From Poecilobothrus nobilitatus (lineage: Eukaryota; Arthropoda; Insecta; Diptera; Dolichopodidae), in the NCBI GenBank assembly GCA_947095535.1, contig OX352772.1:35669445-35733444 (forward strand): a DNA stretch of 64,000 bases, read 5' to 3'. This document shows positions 12,141 through 24,900 of this stretch, piece by piece; the first letter of the stretch is position 1, and each line of letters begins with the position of its first letter. Both the position numbers and the translations under genes were made by a program. Under the pieces are notes generated by a model. The model saw only the letters and a list, made by a program, of their open reading frames with translations. It was not told the DNA's origin and searched no databases.

Positions 12141-15100
12141 TAGAAGTAAACTTAAAAAATATAATAAAAAAAAAATTTTACACAGGAATATAAAAAAAAA
12201 AAAAAAAACAACAACACAATAATAATATATAAAAGAAAGAAAAGCAGACATTTTTGTTTCTTATGTGTATTTCATTTTAATTTATTTTGTTTGTATTTTT
12301 TTTTTCATATTTTTTAGAATACACATAGTGTATTTTTTTTTTTTTGTATTGCAATCTTAAATTTTATACTACTAACAAAAAGTTAAATGATATATTAAAA
12401 AACAAATCTGCACAATATTTTTTTTTTTCACTTTGAAAAATAGAAAAAAAAATTGAAATAATACTGTGTTGTGTATGTGATGTATATTTTAAGTGTATAT
12501 AAAATGAAGTGTCAAAAAAGAAAAAAAAATAAATAAAATTAAATTTTACTCGAAAAATAAATTAAATTTAAATAGAAAATATATTTTTAATTTACTTATA
12601 TTTTTTTCAAATTAAAAAACTTTTGAACATACAAAAATTGTATGTTTTTAATTAAGTTGAAAAGATGAAAATGAAATAAAATGGTGACAAAATTTAAAAG
12701 AAGAAAAAAAATATTTTAGGAGGAAAAAAAAAAAAATTCAAATTTGTACGAAATTTAAATTTTTTTATGGAAAATTTTCTTGTCGAAGGAAATAAAAATA
12801 AAGTATGTGAGGAGAAGTTTTCAAAGATTTTTTTTTTTTTATGTGTATTATGTATATTATATATACTTAGTTCTATATATTATTTAGATTGTGTGTGTGT
12901 GTATATCTCGTATAATATTTTTCTTAAAAAAGATTGGGGTAAATGTGTTTGTGTGTGTAATAAAGTGATGTCGTCGTCGTAATCGTGTAGTCATCATATC
13001 GTCGTCGTAAATTTAAATGAAAATACTCTTGCCGTGTTCCTGTACATTCACACAACTTATCTAAAATAACAAGAAAAAAAACCAACATGTATATGCACAT
13101 GTAATATATTATTATACACGAACATTTTAAATTAGTGTATACTGTATAAACGTCGTTTTCGTTGTATATATATTTATTAAAATATTATATAGTAGTGTAG
13201 AAATACGTATAATAGAGAAAAATTATGTAGGGGACTTTGTTTTTAATAATCGCGACTATTAAAAAAACACAACAAAAAAAAAAAAAAACAAAATAATAAA
13301 AGAAAAAAAGTATAGTGAGAAAAGGCAAGGAAGACATCTTTTTTTTCTGATTTTTCGGTATAAAAAAAAATTTTTTTTTTTTTTTACAATTCTTAGTTAT
13401 TTTTTGCTTTTTTTAAAAAAATTTTTTGTTTAAAATTAAATTAAATAAAAAACACATGATAATGAAATTATTTTTTAAAAGACAATATAAATAAAGAAGC
13501 ACACAAAATAATAAAAAAAAAAAAAAAAAAACAAATTCGGTAAATATTTCTTTAAAGCTATAAAAAAAAATTTACTAAAATGAAATTTTAAGAATGAATT
13601 AAAAAAAAAATATATATAATAAAGACTGATTTTAATTTTAAAAAAATATTTTTTATATTGCAAAAAATTATTTGGAAATACATACATATATGTACATATG
13701 TAATTATAAAAATACCTTAAATATTTACATACTTATAAGAAAATTTTTCCATTTTTTTTTTTTTTTTTGTTAAATATTAAAGAAATTATAAAAAACAATA
13801 AAATAAAACAAAATTGCACGCACTTTTTTTTTTTTTTTGGATTATAACCAATAAAATATGGGAGCTAATAATAAATTGTGAGTCCATAAAAAGGATATTT
13901 AAGAAAAAAAAAATATTTTAATTCTTTTATACTTATAATTACCACATATAAAATTTATGCCTGCCTTTATATAAGTGTATTTTGCGTTTACATGTAGGAC
14001 AAAATTAAAATGCCAAAAAAGATAAAAAAAAAAAATTCATTGCAAATTTTAATATTTTATTTACATATGTATTTATTTTGTTTAATAATTATTTCTAAAA
14101 ACCAAAAAAAAAAATAAATCAAATTTAGAAAAATGTGCTTTAGATTAATTTTATATTATTATAGTTTTAATTTGGATTTTATAAATACAGACAATACATA
14201 TCAATTAATTTGACAATGTGAAACTAATTCCATCAGTAAAGTAGTAGTGTTAAGTGTAACCTCACCCTTATCATCGTTAATATTAAATAATCTTTACAGT
14301 AAATTAGGCAAATGTCAAAAAAAAAATTTTTTATTTTTTATTTCTGCAAATTTAAATTCAAAAATAAAAAACTTAAATGGCCGAAATTTTTAGATTTTTA
14401 AAGACAAAAAATTAAAGATTTTTACTTGTAAACGCAATAAAAAATATCTACATAAGTACATACATATGTATATACATTTAGGCATGTACTATATAAAGAT
14501 ATAACAATTACATATAATATTAATTTGCCCACCTTTCATATTCTTTTTATTTTAAATTTTTTTTTTTATGTTTTTAAAAATTCTTTTCTTGCAAATTTAT
14601 GTATTTCTTTAGTTTAATAAAAAAAAAAAAAATTGAGGTGTTGGAAATATTAAAAAACAAAATGTAAAATGTTTTTTATTTTTTAAATTTTGCAAAATTA
14701 AAATAGGAATTTTTTTTTTTTTTTTAATACTTTCCTTCAAATTTAACACCTATTGAAAAACTTCCATTTTTATTTAATTTTTTTTTTTTGTTTGTTATTT
14801 TTTTGTTTCTTTTTATTCTTCGTTGATATGCGATTACTATACACATTTTATAAAAACAAATTTTCAGAGAAATTTTTAGATAAAACGTCATAATATCGAA
14901 AAAAAAAAAATAGGGTGACCAGAATTACTAGTAACAAATAATATAAAGTTAAATAAAAAAAAATTCTGATTTAAATAAATTCTTTTGAAAAATTATGTTA
15001 GATTATGTTTTGAAAATTGATAAATAAATTCAAAGACATCGATTAAAAAATTTTGAATAATCAAGTTTTGTGTCATTTCAAATTTGGATATTGAAAATGA

Positions 15101-15384
15101 ACTTTTTTTTTTTTTAAATTTTCTTGTGATTGTTTAGTTTTTAGAAACTGAAAATTATGTATAATGATTGTATTCGCAAATTAAAAAGAAATATTTTAAT
15201 TTTTTTAATTTTAATTTCTTTTTAAAAACATTATTTTAATATAATTGATTTGGCAAGCCTAATTATAACTTTAATATTTTATTTTAAAATGTACATACAT
15301 TTTGATAAAATTTACAATTTTGATAAAATCTACAATTTGATAAAAATAATAATTCTTTATTTTTCTCTATTGTAATAATTTCAG

Positions 15385-18300
15385 ATGTCTGCCGGCGCCC
15401 AATTGCAGATGGCACCCCAAACGACGACGGCCATAGCCCATCATCCACATCACCAACATCATTATTCTCAGCAACAACAGCCGCAGCCACAACAATTACA
15501 ACAAAATTTACAACAGCAACAACCAACTACTATACATTTACAGCATCCGCATCAACAAGTTGCAAACGCAGCAGTAGTAGCACAACAATCATTAATTCAT
15601 CAACATCATCCACAAACTTCTCAGCCTAATTTATCACAATCACCTCAAACAACTAATCAACATTTTCAAGGTTTTAATCCAGTAGTTAATCAACAGCAGC
15701 AACCACAACAACAATCTGTGGTTGGAGCCTTGCACCAAGTTGTACAAGCTCCACCACAGCAACCTCAACAACAGCAACCACCACAAATTCCCGGTGTTGC
15801 ACATCCAGGTGTTGCTCACCATATTTTATCCAATCACGATTCAAATATGAGTACTGGTTCAACTCATAGTGAAAAAGATAATCAAGAACTAGTACATTCA
15901 GCATTAGGACATAATTTGATTGGTAATAATTCAACAAACAATAACGGTTCTGTTGCAGGTCATATGACCGCTGGCGATATGGTTATTGTTGGTACTACTG
16001 GTTCAACTGGAACTGGAGGTGGTGCTCCAGGTTCTGGTAATAATAATAGTGGAGGTAGTGGACGTAGTAGTGGTCATTCACATCATCATGAAAAACTGCC
16101 TCGGACACCATCCGATTCAAGAAAAAGAAAAAGAAAAGCGCCACCACCATCTGCAGATGATAGCGGTGGTGGTGGTGGAGGTGTGATTGGTGCTGGTGTT
16201 GTTATAGGAAGTGGTAATTTAGGTACAACAAATTTAAGTTTAGGTCAAGATCGAATTAGTATGCCAACAATGGGTGGTAGTAAAAGTGCACGTCTACCAT
16301 TACAACTTAATGATAGTAAAAAAATTAATGATTATTTCAATAAACATCCCGGTAATAGTCCAATGCGACAACTTTCCACTGGTAATAGTGGTAATGTTGT
16401 TACCGGTAGTGTGGCTGTAGGTGGTGGCGGTACTGGTGGAACAACACCAGGTGGTGCTAAATCACCATCACAGCAACTTAGTAGTTATCAACTGTTTCCG
16501 CCTAGTCCGCAACAACCATCTTTAAGTAATTTAGTTGGTACACCGCCAATAAGTACGGCGGGTACTGTTGTTGGTGAATTTCATTATAATCAAAAAAATC
16601 GCCAAACTTCCAATATGGTTCCTCCACAATCGCCAATAGGTGTTATGCCACCAACTTGTGGTTCAGTGATAGGTTAGTAAAATAATTTCTTTTGTATTTG
16701 ATTTTCTAAAATTTAATTTAATTTTTTTTTATTAATATTGAAAAAAAAATTGAAAAACACATTTTATTTCAGGAGGCTCTCAAGTATTGAACTCAACAGT
16801 TGCGCCTCAGTTGGTGGTAGCTAATTGTGGTCCACCACCACCACCCCCTCCACAATTAGTAGCAACACAAGTTTCCCAAGCGCAACAGACACAACAGCAA
16901 CAAGTTGTCCAAACGTCACAGCCACAATCATCTTTAGCATCACAGCAAACAACTCAAACATTAACAACATCCAGTCAACAGCAACAAGCACAGAATTCAC
17001 TACAAAATCAATCACAAACGAATTTAGTTGTACATCATACTTTATCAATGCAACCGCAGCCCCTACAACATCTTCAACAGATATCAATGCAAACAAAATC
17101 AACTCAAACAGATTTATCTTTAATAGATATACAAGAAAGAGAAACTGATTTAGAAACTTTTAAAACAAAAATTGAGGATTTAACACGATTGAATGATGAA
17201 CAGAAAGCTCAAATAACCACTCAATCGAAAACTATTGACCAGCACAAAAGTCATATTAATAAATGTATTGATGTTGTTAAAAAATTGCTCAAAGAGAAAT
17301 CAAATATTGAGAAAAAAGAAGCTAGACAAAAATGTATGCAAAATCGTTTAAGATTAGGACAATTTGTAACGCAAAGAGTAGGTGCAACATTCCAAGAAAA
17401 TTGGACCGATGGTTATGCATTTCAAGAATTAGCTAGAAGGCAAGAAGAAATTTCGGCTGAACGTGAAGAAATTGATCGTCAAAAGAAATTATTAACTAAA
17501 AAACGACCTGTAACTGAAACTGGACGAGGAAAACGTAATAATAGTAATTCAAACTCAGGTGTTAATACCACTAGTAGTGGTAATAATAACGATAGAACTG
17601 GTACAAATAGTACAGATCGTGGAGGTCGTGGTGGTGAGCGTGGTAGTAATTCAAGTGGTATTGGTGGTTCAATTGCCGGTGATAATAGTAATTCAGCAGT
17701 TAATCAATCAAGTAATTTACATAATGGTGGTTCAGATACAACGTTCCTAAAACCAGATCCAGTTTCATCATCATCATCATCATCGAGTGGTTATACTGCT
17801 CAAGAATATTATGAATGTGATGAAATATTAAAATTAAGGCAAAATGCATTAAAGAAAGAAGATGCTGATTTACAATTAGAAATGGAAAAATTAGAGCGTG
17901 AAAGAAATTTACATATTAGAGAATTAAAAAGGATATTAAATGAAGATCAAGTAATTTGTATTTATTATAAATGAAATACAATAATTATTAATATTTTTTT
18001 TTTTAATTTCTACTTTAGTCGAGATTTAATAATCATCCAGTGCTAAATGAAAGATATTTATTATTAATGTTACTTGGTAAAGGTGGATTCTCAGAAGTGC
18101 ACAAAGCTTTTGATTTAAAAGAACAAAGATATGTTGCGTGTAAGGTACATCAGTTAAATAAAGACTGGAAGGAAGATAAAAAGGCTAATTATATTAAGTA
18201 AGTGTTCGTTGAAATAATTGTAATTTATAATAAAATTTGTATTAAATTAATTCTTTATTCTTTATATTAAAGACATGCTTTAAGAGAATACAATATTCAT

Positions 18301-19532
18301 AAGGCGTTAGATCATCCAAGAGTTGTTAAATTATATGATGTATTTGAAATTGATGCGAATTCATTTTGTACTGTGTTAGAATATTGTGATGGTCATGATT
18401 TAGACTTTTATTTAAAACAACATAAGACAATACCAGAACGTGAAGCTAGATCTATAATAATGCAGGTATATATATTATACAAATAATTATTCTTTAAACT
18501 TTTTTTGTAATATATTTCAAATCAAACTTTAAATATATTTAATGTGAACCAATTTTTAGGTTGTGTCAGCATTGAAATATTTGAATGAAATTAAACCTCC
18601 AGTTATTCATTACGACTTAAAGCCAGGCAACATTTTATTGACAGAAGGGAATGTGTGCGGTGAAATAAAAATAACAGATTTTGGCCTATCAAAAGTTATG
18701 GATGAAGAAAATTATAATCCAGATCATGGTATGGATCTAACGTCACAAGGTGCTGGAACGTATTGGTGAGTGATACGGACAAGGAAACACTAATTATGTT
18801 ATATTTTAATTAAAAAGAAAAAAAAAAATTTATTTTCTCATTTCGTTTTTTGATATTTCACTTAACACTTTTACACAAAATATTAATTATTATAATTTAT
18901 CATTACGCATTTTGTGTTCCTTTTATTTTTCTAAATTATTCCTTTTTTAATATGGATTTTATTTATATAAAAAAAAAAAAAAGAATTTGTTTTACTATTG
19001 TTTTTATTTATATTTTAGGTATTTACCACCAGAATGTTTTGTTGTTGGTAAAAATCCACCAAAAATTTCATCAAAAGTTGATGTTTGGAGTGTTGGTGTA
19101 ATTTTTTATCAGTGTTTATATGGTAAAAAACCATTTGGACATAATCAATCCCAAGCAACAATTTTAGAAGAAAATACAATATTAAAAGCAACAGAAGTGC
19201 AGTTTTCTAATAAACCAGCTGTTTCAAGTGAAGCAAAGGTATAAAAACAATTAAAAAAATTAACTTTAATTTATAAAATCAAATATTTTTAGAGTTTTAT
19301 TCGAGGCTGTTTAGCATATAGAAAAGAAGATCGTATGGATGTATTTTCATTAGCAAGATCTGAATATTTACAACCGCCTCAACCAAAACATGGTAGGCAA
19401 TCTTTAAATCAACAACAACAACAGCAACAACAGCAGCAATCATCATCACAACAACAATCACAAGGAAATATTGGTCAAACATCATTTTCAACGGGAATGT
19501 TTGGTAATTTAAATCAATCAAGTTCATCCTAG
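15385..19532 (+). CDS. tlk: Tousled-like serine/threonine kinase, 7 coding exons
   Basis: Nuclear serine/threonine kinase; the TLK family phosphorylates the histone chaperone Asf1 and acts in chromatin assembly and replication. Coding exons: 15385-16672, 16773-17950, 18019-18197, 18273-18465, 18560-18765, 19019-19238, 19293-19532. All introns are GT-AG, phases fit, and the total is 3504 bases (1167 aa). Residues 1-430 are Gln/His/Ser/Gly-rich with a basic nuclear-localisation-like RKRKRK near 246. A coiled-coil stretch spans about 540-625, the region TLKs use for dimerisation. The kinase domain spans about 835-1113: glycine loop GKGGFSEV (842-849), ATP lysine K864, catalytic HYDLKPGN (D965), DFG (D986), and PPE (1018-1020). 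The tail is poly-Gln ending NQSSSS. Longer than vertebrate TLKs because of the low-complexity N terminus. An acceptor (AG at 15383-15384) directly precedes the ATG, so a noncoding leader exon lies upstream. Confidence 0.96.
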
Positions 19533-20408
19533 CTATCTAGACGTAATTCCAATTCGTAATTGGTATCAAAATTAAATTATTATAATAATAATAATAATAA
19601 TATAGTTAATAATAATTTAATAATGGGTACAACTACAACTTCAACAACAGCAACTGGAACCACAATGATAACTACATTAACACCAATAATTAATGTATAT
19701 AGTTTTCAATCAGGTGAATATAATATTGAAGATAATAATAATAATGATGATGATAATAAGAAGAATAATTATCATCAACAGAATGTTGTTAATAGAAATT
19801 CTGAAATAGAATTAGAAACAGCAATTGATACAACAATAGCTAAAAGAACTAGAAATGGTATTAAAAATTTTTTAAATTGTATGAAAGTAGTATCTAATAA
19901 ACCGATTTCAACAATAACTAAACGAAAAAATAATAACAATAATAATAATATAAATAAAAATAAAAAAAATAAAATAAATTCAACTATAGCAACAATAACA
20001 GTTGGAACAACTGTCGTTACAAAAACAAAACATTCAACAAAATCATCTATAAAAATAGGATCATCAGCAATAGATAGTGAACAGGTATCAATTATATCTG
20101 CAATAAATAAAAATTCAACAAAAAAAATATCAATATTAAATTCACCAATAGAAAATATTGCTAATACTACAACTACTATTACTCCTACAAAAATGAAATC
20201 TACAATTATAATTCCTCAATTGCAACAACAACAGCAACATCAACAGCAAAAACAACAACAACAACAACAACATCATCAACAACAACATCATCATCAACAA
20301 CAACAGAAACATAATCAAAATTTTTCTAAAAATTTTACTAATATAAATAATAGTAATAATAATCATATTAATAGAAAAAGTAAAAGAAATATACAAAGAA
20401 AAAATTAG
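19533..20408 (+). CDS. In-frame ORF after the tlk stop: possible C-terminal extension
   Basis: Immediately after the tlk TAG (19530-19532), followed by CTA, the same frame reads eight sense codons (ending RRNSNS), meets TAA at 19557-19559, and then stays open for 282 codons to TAG at 20406-20408. It has no ATG at its start; the first ATG is at codon 22. The predicted sequence is Asn/Thr/Ile/Lys-rich, with a Gln/His block near residues 217-250, but it also has long nonrepetitive parts. An open frame this long is very unlikely by chance in DNA this A+T-rich, where stops are expected about every 11-15 codons. It could be reached by readthrough of two stops, by an alternative splice into it, or be a decayed ancestral C terminus. 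No known domain recognised. Confidence 0.35.
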
Positions 20409-20631
20409 TATGGCTATGTATCTATATATATATATATATTTTATAGACAATATGTATGTAGTTAAAAAGAAAAATTAAGAAATAAAAAAAAAAAGTAACT
20501 AAAATTTAAATTAATTTGTTAATAATTAAAAACAAAAATACAATATGGCCAATAAAAAAAAAAAAACAAAACACACTTTAAACCACCATTTTCAAACACA
20601 TTACAAAATATATTTTATTGCAAACTGTTGT

Positions 20632-20663
<32 letters not shown>

Positions 20664-20932
20664 AGAAAATATAAATATACAAATAAAAATATAAAAATAT
20701 ACAAAAATTAATTAATAAAATTCTGTAGAATTTTCAATTGAAATATGGAACCAAATAGCCCTAGATAAAACAAAAAAAAAAAATTTATTCATAAATTGAG
20801 GTAAAAATAAATAAATTTAATTAATTTGAAACTATAAATAAAAAAACAGAAATGATGATTAAAAAAACTACGTTCAATAACATAAAAACAAAAAATTATT
20901 TCTCATTTTTTTTTTATATACATATTATAAAT

Positions 20933-20953
20933 ATATATATATATATATATATA
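20933..20953. repeat. (TA)n microsatellite
   Basis: Uninterrupted TA dinucleotides within the low-complexity domain. Confidence 0.8.
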
Positions 20954-21972
20954 CATATAAATGTAAAAATATTTTAGTTGAAGATAAATAATGAAGAAAA
21001 AAAATAAAAAAAGGGTTATATTAAAAATTTAAAAGAATTAATTAAAAATTAAAAATAAAAAAAATTTAAATTAAATATAAAGAAATAATTTTTAATTCTT
21101 GTGATAATAAAAAAAAAAAAAAAAAAAGTTACAATTAAAATAAATATACCTAGATTTATCCACATATATATGAAATATATGTATATATATATATTTATAA
21201 AATGATGCATATATATACATCAAATATATTTAATTAATATATTATGTAAAAAAAAAAAAAAAAATAAAAAATATACATATATATATATATATATAATATT
21301 AGTAATAATATGTAAAATTAAACTTAAAAATTACATAAATATGTATGCATATATACATACATATTATATTTATATATATATATATTTTTGTTTTTTTTTT
21401 TTTTTTTTTTTTTGAAAATGTATTTAAATAATTAATAAATTAATTAATTATGAAGCAAACAAAAAAAAAAAAGTAAGAAAAATTAATCAAATATAAATAA
21501 AAATTAAAAAATAAAAAAAAAAAACAAAAATAATGTGTGTGGGATAGTGTATGATTCAGAAAAAAAAAAAAAAAATATGAGAATATTTCCCCGTGGAATG
21601 AGATTTTTATTTAAGAGTTAAACAAAAATAAAAAAAAAAAAATAAAATAAATTAAAATAAAATAAATTAAAATATGGTTAATAATGTAATTTTTTTTTTT
21701 TTTTTTTTTTTAGATAATAAATTTAAATAAGTAATTTAGAAAGTTTATTATAAATAATTTTAGAATACCAAACACACTGTGAATTTATCTTATATATATA
21801 TATATAAAAATAAAAAAAATAAAAATAAAAAAAAAACAAAAAAAAAAAAAAAAAAAACAAAAATTGACTTTATAATAACTATGTTTCATATCTAGGATTA
21901 AAATTACTACATACATGCATACATAAAATTAAACAATAATAAATACAATCGACCATTTTTCAATTTTTCTAA

Positions 21973-21991
21973 TACACACACACACACACAC
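21973..21991. repeat. (AC)n microsatellite
   Basis: About nine AC dinucleotide units, one of the few C-containing simple repeats in the domain. Confidence 0.85.
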
Positions 21992-24900
21992 ATGTATTTG
22001 AAAATTTAAAATTTTGTTATTAAAAATTTTTTTTTTTTTTTTTTTTTATAAATCCGTTTTAAGGGTTGAATTTTATTCTTTTTCATTCCTGTTGTTTTTT
22101 TTTTTTTAATATTGTTGTATAGTGCAAAATTGCAATTAATTTTCATTATTTAAAATTTCTTTTTATGGTTTTTTTTTTTTTTTTTTTTTTTTTACAGAGA
22201 ATAAAATTATATGTAGAAAATTATTAAGAAAACAAAAAAAAAAAAAACTACCACAATTTTCTTGATTCTATGTAATTCTGTTATTCTGTGTGGAGGGTGA
22301 GGGCTTAGGGTGTTTAATTCTTCGCTCAAAACTATTAAAAATAAATCTTGACTTATACATAATTGAAAAAAATTAGCAATATCTGACATTTATAATATTC
22401 GCGTGTCATTAAACGTAATTTCAAATTCAAATACAATAATGCAGGCCAAATAATTCGGAATGTGTTTTTTTTTTTTTTTTGATCTTTTTATCATAGTATG
22501 GAACACATAGATATTAAACTTTTTTATTTCAATTTTTATTTACAATTTTTTTTTTTTTATGACAACAAAAAACCGTTTAAAATAAAAATATTGTGTATTT
22601 AAATTCAAAATTGCTGTGCAAAAAACAAAAAAATTTAAGCTTATCAAAATTAAAAAAATTAAAAAAAAGAAAATACAAATAAAAATCCCAAATAAAAAAA
22701 AAAAAAAAATATCAAACACAATAAATATAAATAAAGTGTAAAAACAAAAAAAAAAAAAAATAAAAAAATGTAAGGAAAAATATAACACATTAAAAAATAT
22801 TTATAGAAAAACAAACAAAATTAAAAAAAAAAAAAAAAATGTATTTAAATGTAAAAAAAGAAAAAATATAATTATGGAACATGTAAGCACATAATCAGTG
22901 AAATTTACTAATTAAAAAAAAAAAAAATAAATAAAATAAATAAATAAATAATTTAGAAATATAGAAATTATGTGAAAAACAAAACAAAAAAAAAAAAAAA
23001 AAAAAATATGAATAAATTTAAATAAATGAAAAATCAAAAATATGTTTAAAATTTTCATACATCGAATAAATTAAAAGCAAAAAAACAAAAACAATTTTTT
23101 TTTCTATTTACTTTTAAATTTTCAATATTTAATTATAATTTTATTTTTTTTTTTTAAATTGTATTTTATAAAAACAAAAAAAAAAATATATAAAATCCTC
23201 CCCGCGCCCTTTTGTATGGTGAGAATATTATTTCTATTGTGCCACATGTAATTTAGTTTTGTTTTCTTATATTTCAAAAAAAAAAAAAAAAAAAAAAAAA
23301 AAACGATGGATGGTCTTGTTTTAGACTGTTAAGCTCTTTTGTAACAGAAGATAAATGTTTTTATTCAAAATGTGTGTGCACGTTTCATTATTTTTTGTTT
23401 TTTTTAAAGTTTCGTGCATTAATTTACAAAAAAAAAAAAAAAAAAAAGAATCTTTCAATATAATAAAAATTTCTGAATAATAATCGTATCTTTTTTTTTT
23501 TTTTTTTTTCTTTATTTAATTTATTTATTTGGTCCTTAATATTAAAATATTAAAAAGTATATTATTTATTAATAGATCCATAATATGTTAATAATATTTT
23601 ATTTAAATTTTTGTCTTAGCTTAAATTTATATTTTCTTTAGACTAGGCAATTATTTAAAATTGCATGAGAACACAATTATTGTGTTTTGTTAATTATTTA
23701 AATGAAAATAATTTTTTTTTTTATTATTTCTTCAAGGTAATTTTTTTTTTTTTTTTTTTTTTAGGAGATTAATTTTGATAATGTTTATTTATGTGAAACC
23801 GTTAGTTTTATTTCTTTCTATTTATCTTATTGATAAATTTTTTTTTATCCTTTAATACTTGTAAACGTTCATTTGATTAATAAAAATTGTATCATTAATC
23901 CTTAATGTGTCAGCAGTTAATTTTTAATTTTGAACAAAATTTGATTTGATTTTAGAGAAAAAACAACAAATTTTACTTTAAAATATAAAAATTTTACTTT
24001 ATTTTGTTTTTCTTATTATAAATAAAAAATCAAATATGTATTTTTGATACTAGAATATCCTTGCCATACACTTTGTTTTTTGTTTTTTTTTTATTATTAA
24101 CTTTATGGTCGTGTCTCTCCACAATTTTAATTTTATTAAAGTTTTTAAATTATTAAAAAAAAAAAAAAAAGTTGACACTTATAACAATTCTCTCCAATAT
24201 ATCTCTCAGATTTTCTATATTTTATTTTATTTTTTATTTTTTTTTTTTATTTTAATTGATTTTTATATTTAAAAACAAATTAACAAAAACTCTTGTGAAA
24301 ATAAAATAATACAAAAAAAAAAAAAAAAAACAAAAAAAAAAATTATAATTCCAAAAGTCAGTGTAGGTCAAAATATTTATTAAACCTAATTCCAAAACTT
24401 TATCTTGGTATTTAAAAATAAAATAAAATAAAATAAAATAAATAATAATAAGGAAAATCAAAAAGAAAATAAATATGTAATTAAAGAAAAAAAAATAAAA
24501 TAAATAGAAAAAAGTAAAATGTAAAAAAAGAAAAAAAAATTATTTGTATTTTATAAATAGAATTTCAAAAACAAAAAAAAAAAAAAACAACATACCTTAC
24601 AAATATATTTATTGTATTAATTTAATGCATATTTGTATGTATATTTGTATGTATTTGTATGTTATTAAAATATTTAATTGCTTTAATAAAAAATTCTTAT
24701 TATTTATTCTTTCAATTTATGAGGAAATTGTGTTGTATCGTAAAAAAAAAAAAAAAGATTAAAAAAAAAAAAAAAGATTCAATTTATTATTTTTGATAAA
24801 ATATTAAAAAAAAAATCTCTTTAGAAATTGGTTCATTTCACTATGACTCATAATTCCAGTATAATATTTTTCATTTAATTTGAATAATTTTAAATATTGC

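Larger units (their letters stand above)
9254..15384 (+). other. Upstream region of tlk; leader exon(s) not located
   Basis: No coding exon. Because a splice acceptor abuts the tlk start codon at 15385, at least one untranslated tlk exon should lie somewhere to the left, possibly here. Candidate signals are a GAGA tract at 10.78 kb, an initiator-like patch at 12.09 kb and GTCGTCGT blocks near 12.97 and 13.00 kb. The remainder is oligo(A)/oligo(T)-rich sequence. Confidence 0.45.

Noticed and set aside
15284..17102. Antisense and shifted open frames across the tlk N-terminal exons
   Set aside because: They are by-products of CAA/CAG/GGT repeats in the real coding frame.
20142..20450. 102-codon antisense frame (Leu/Met-rich)
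   Set aside because: It is the reverse of the CAA/CAT repeat block in the ORF following tlk.
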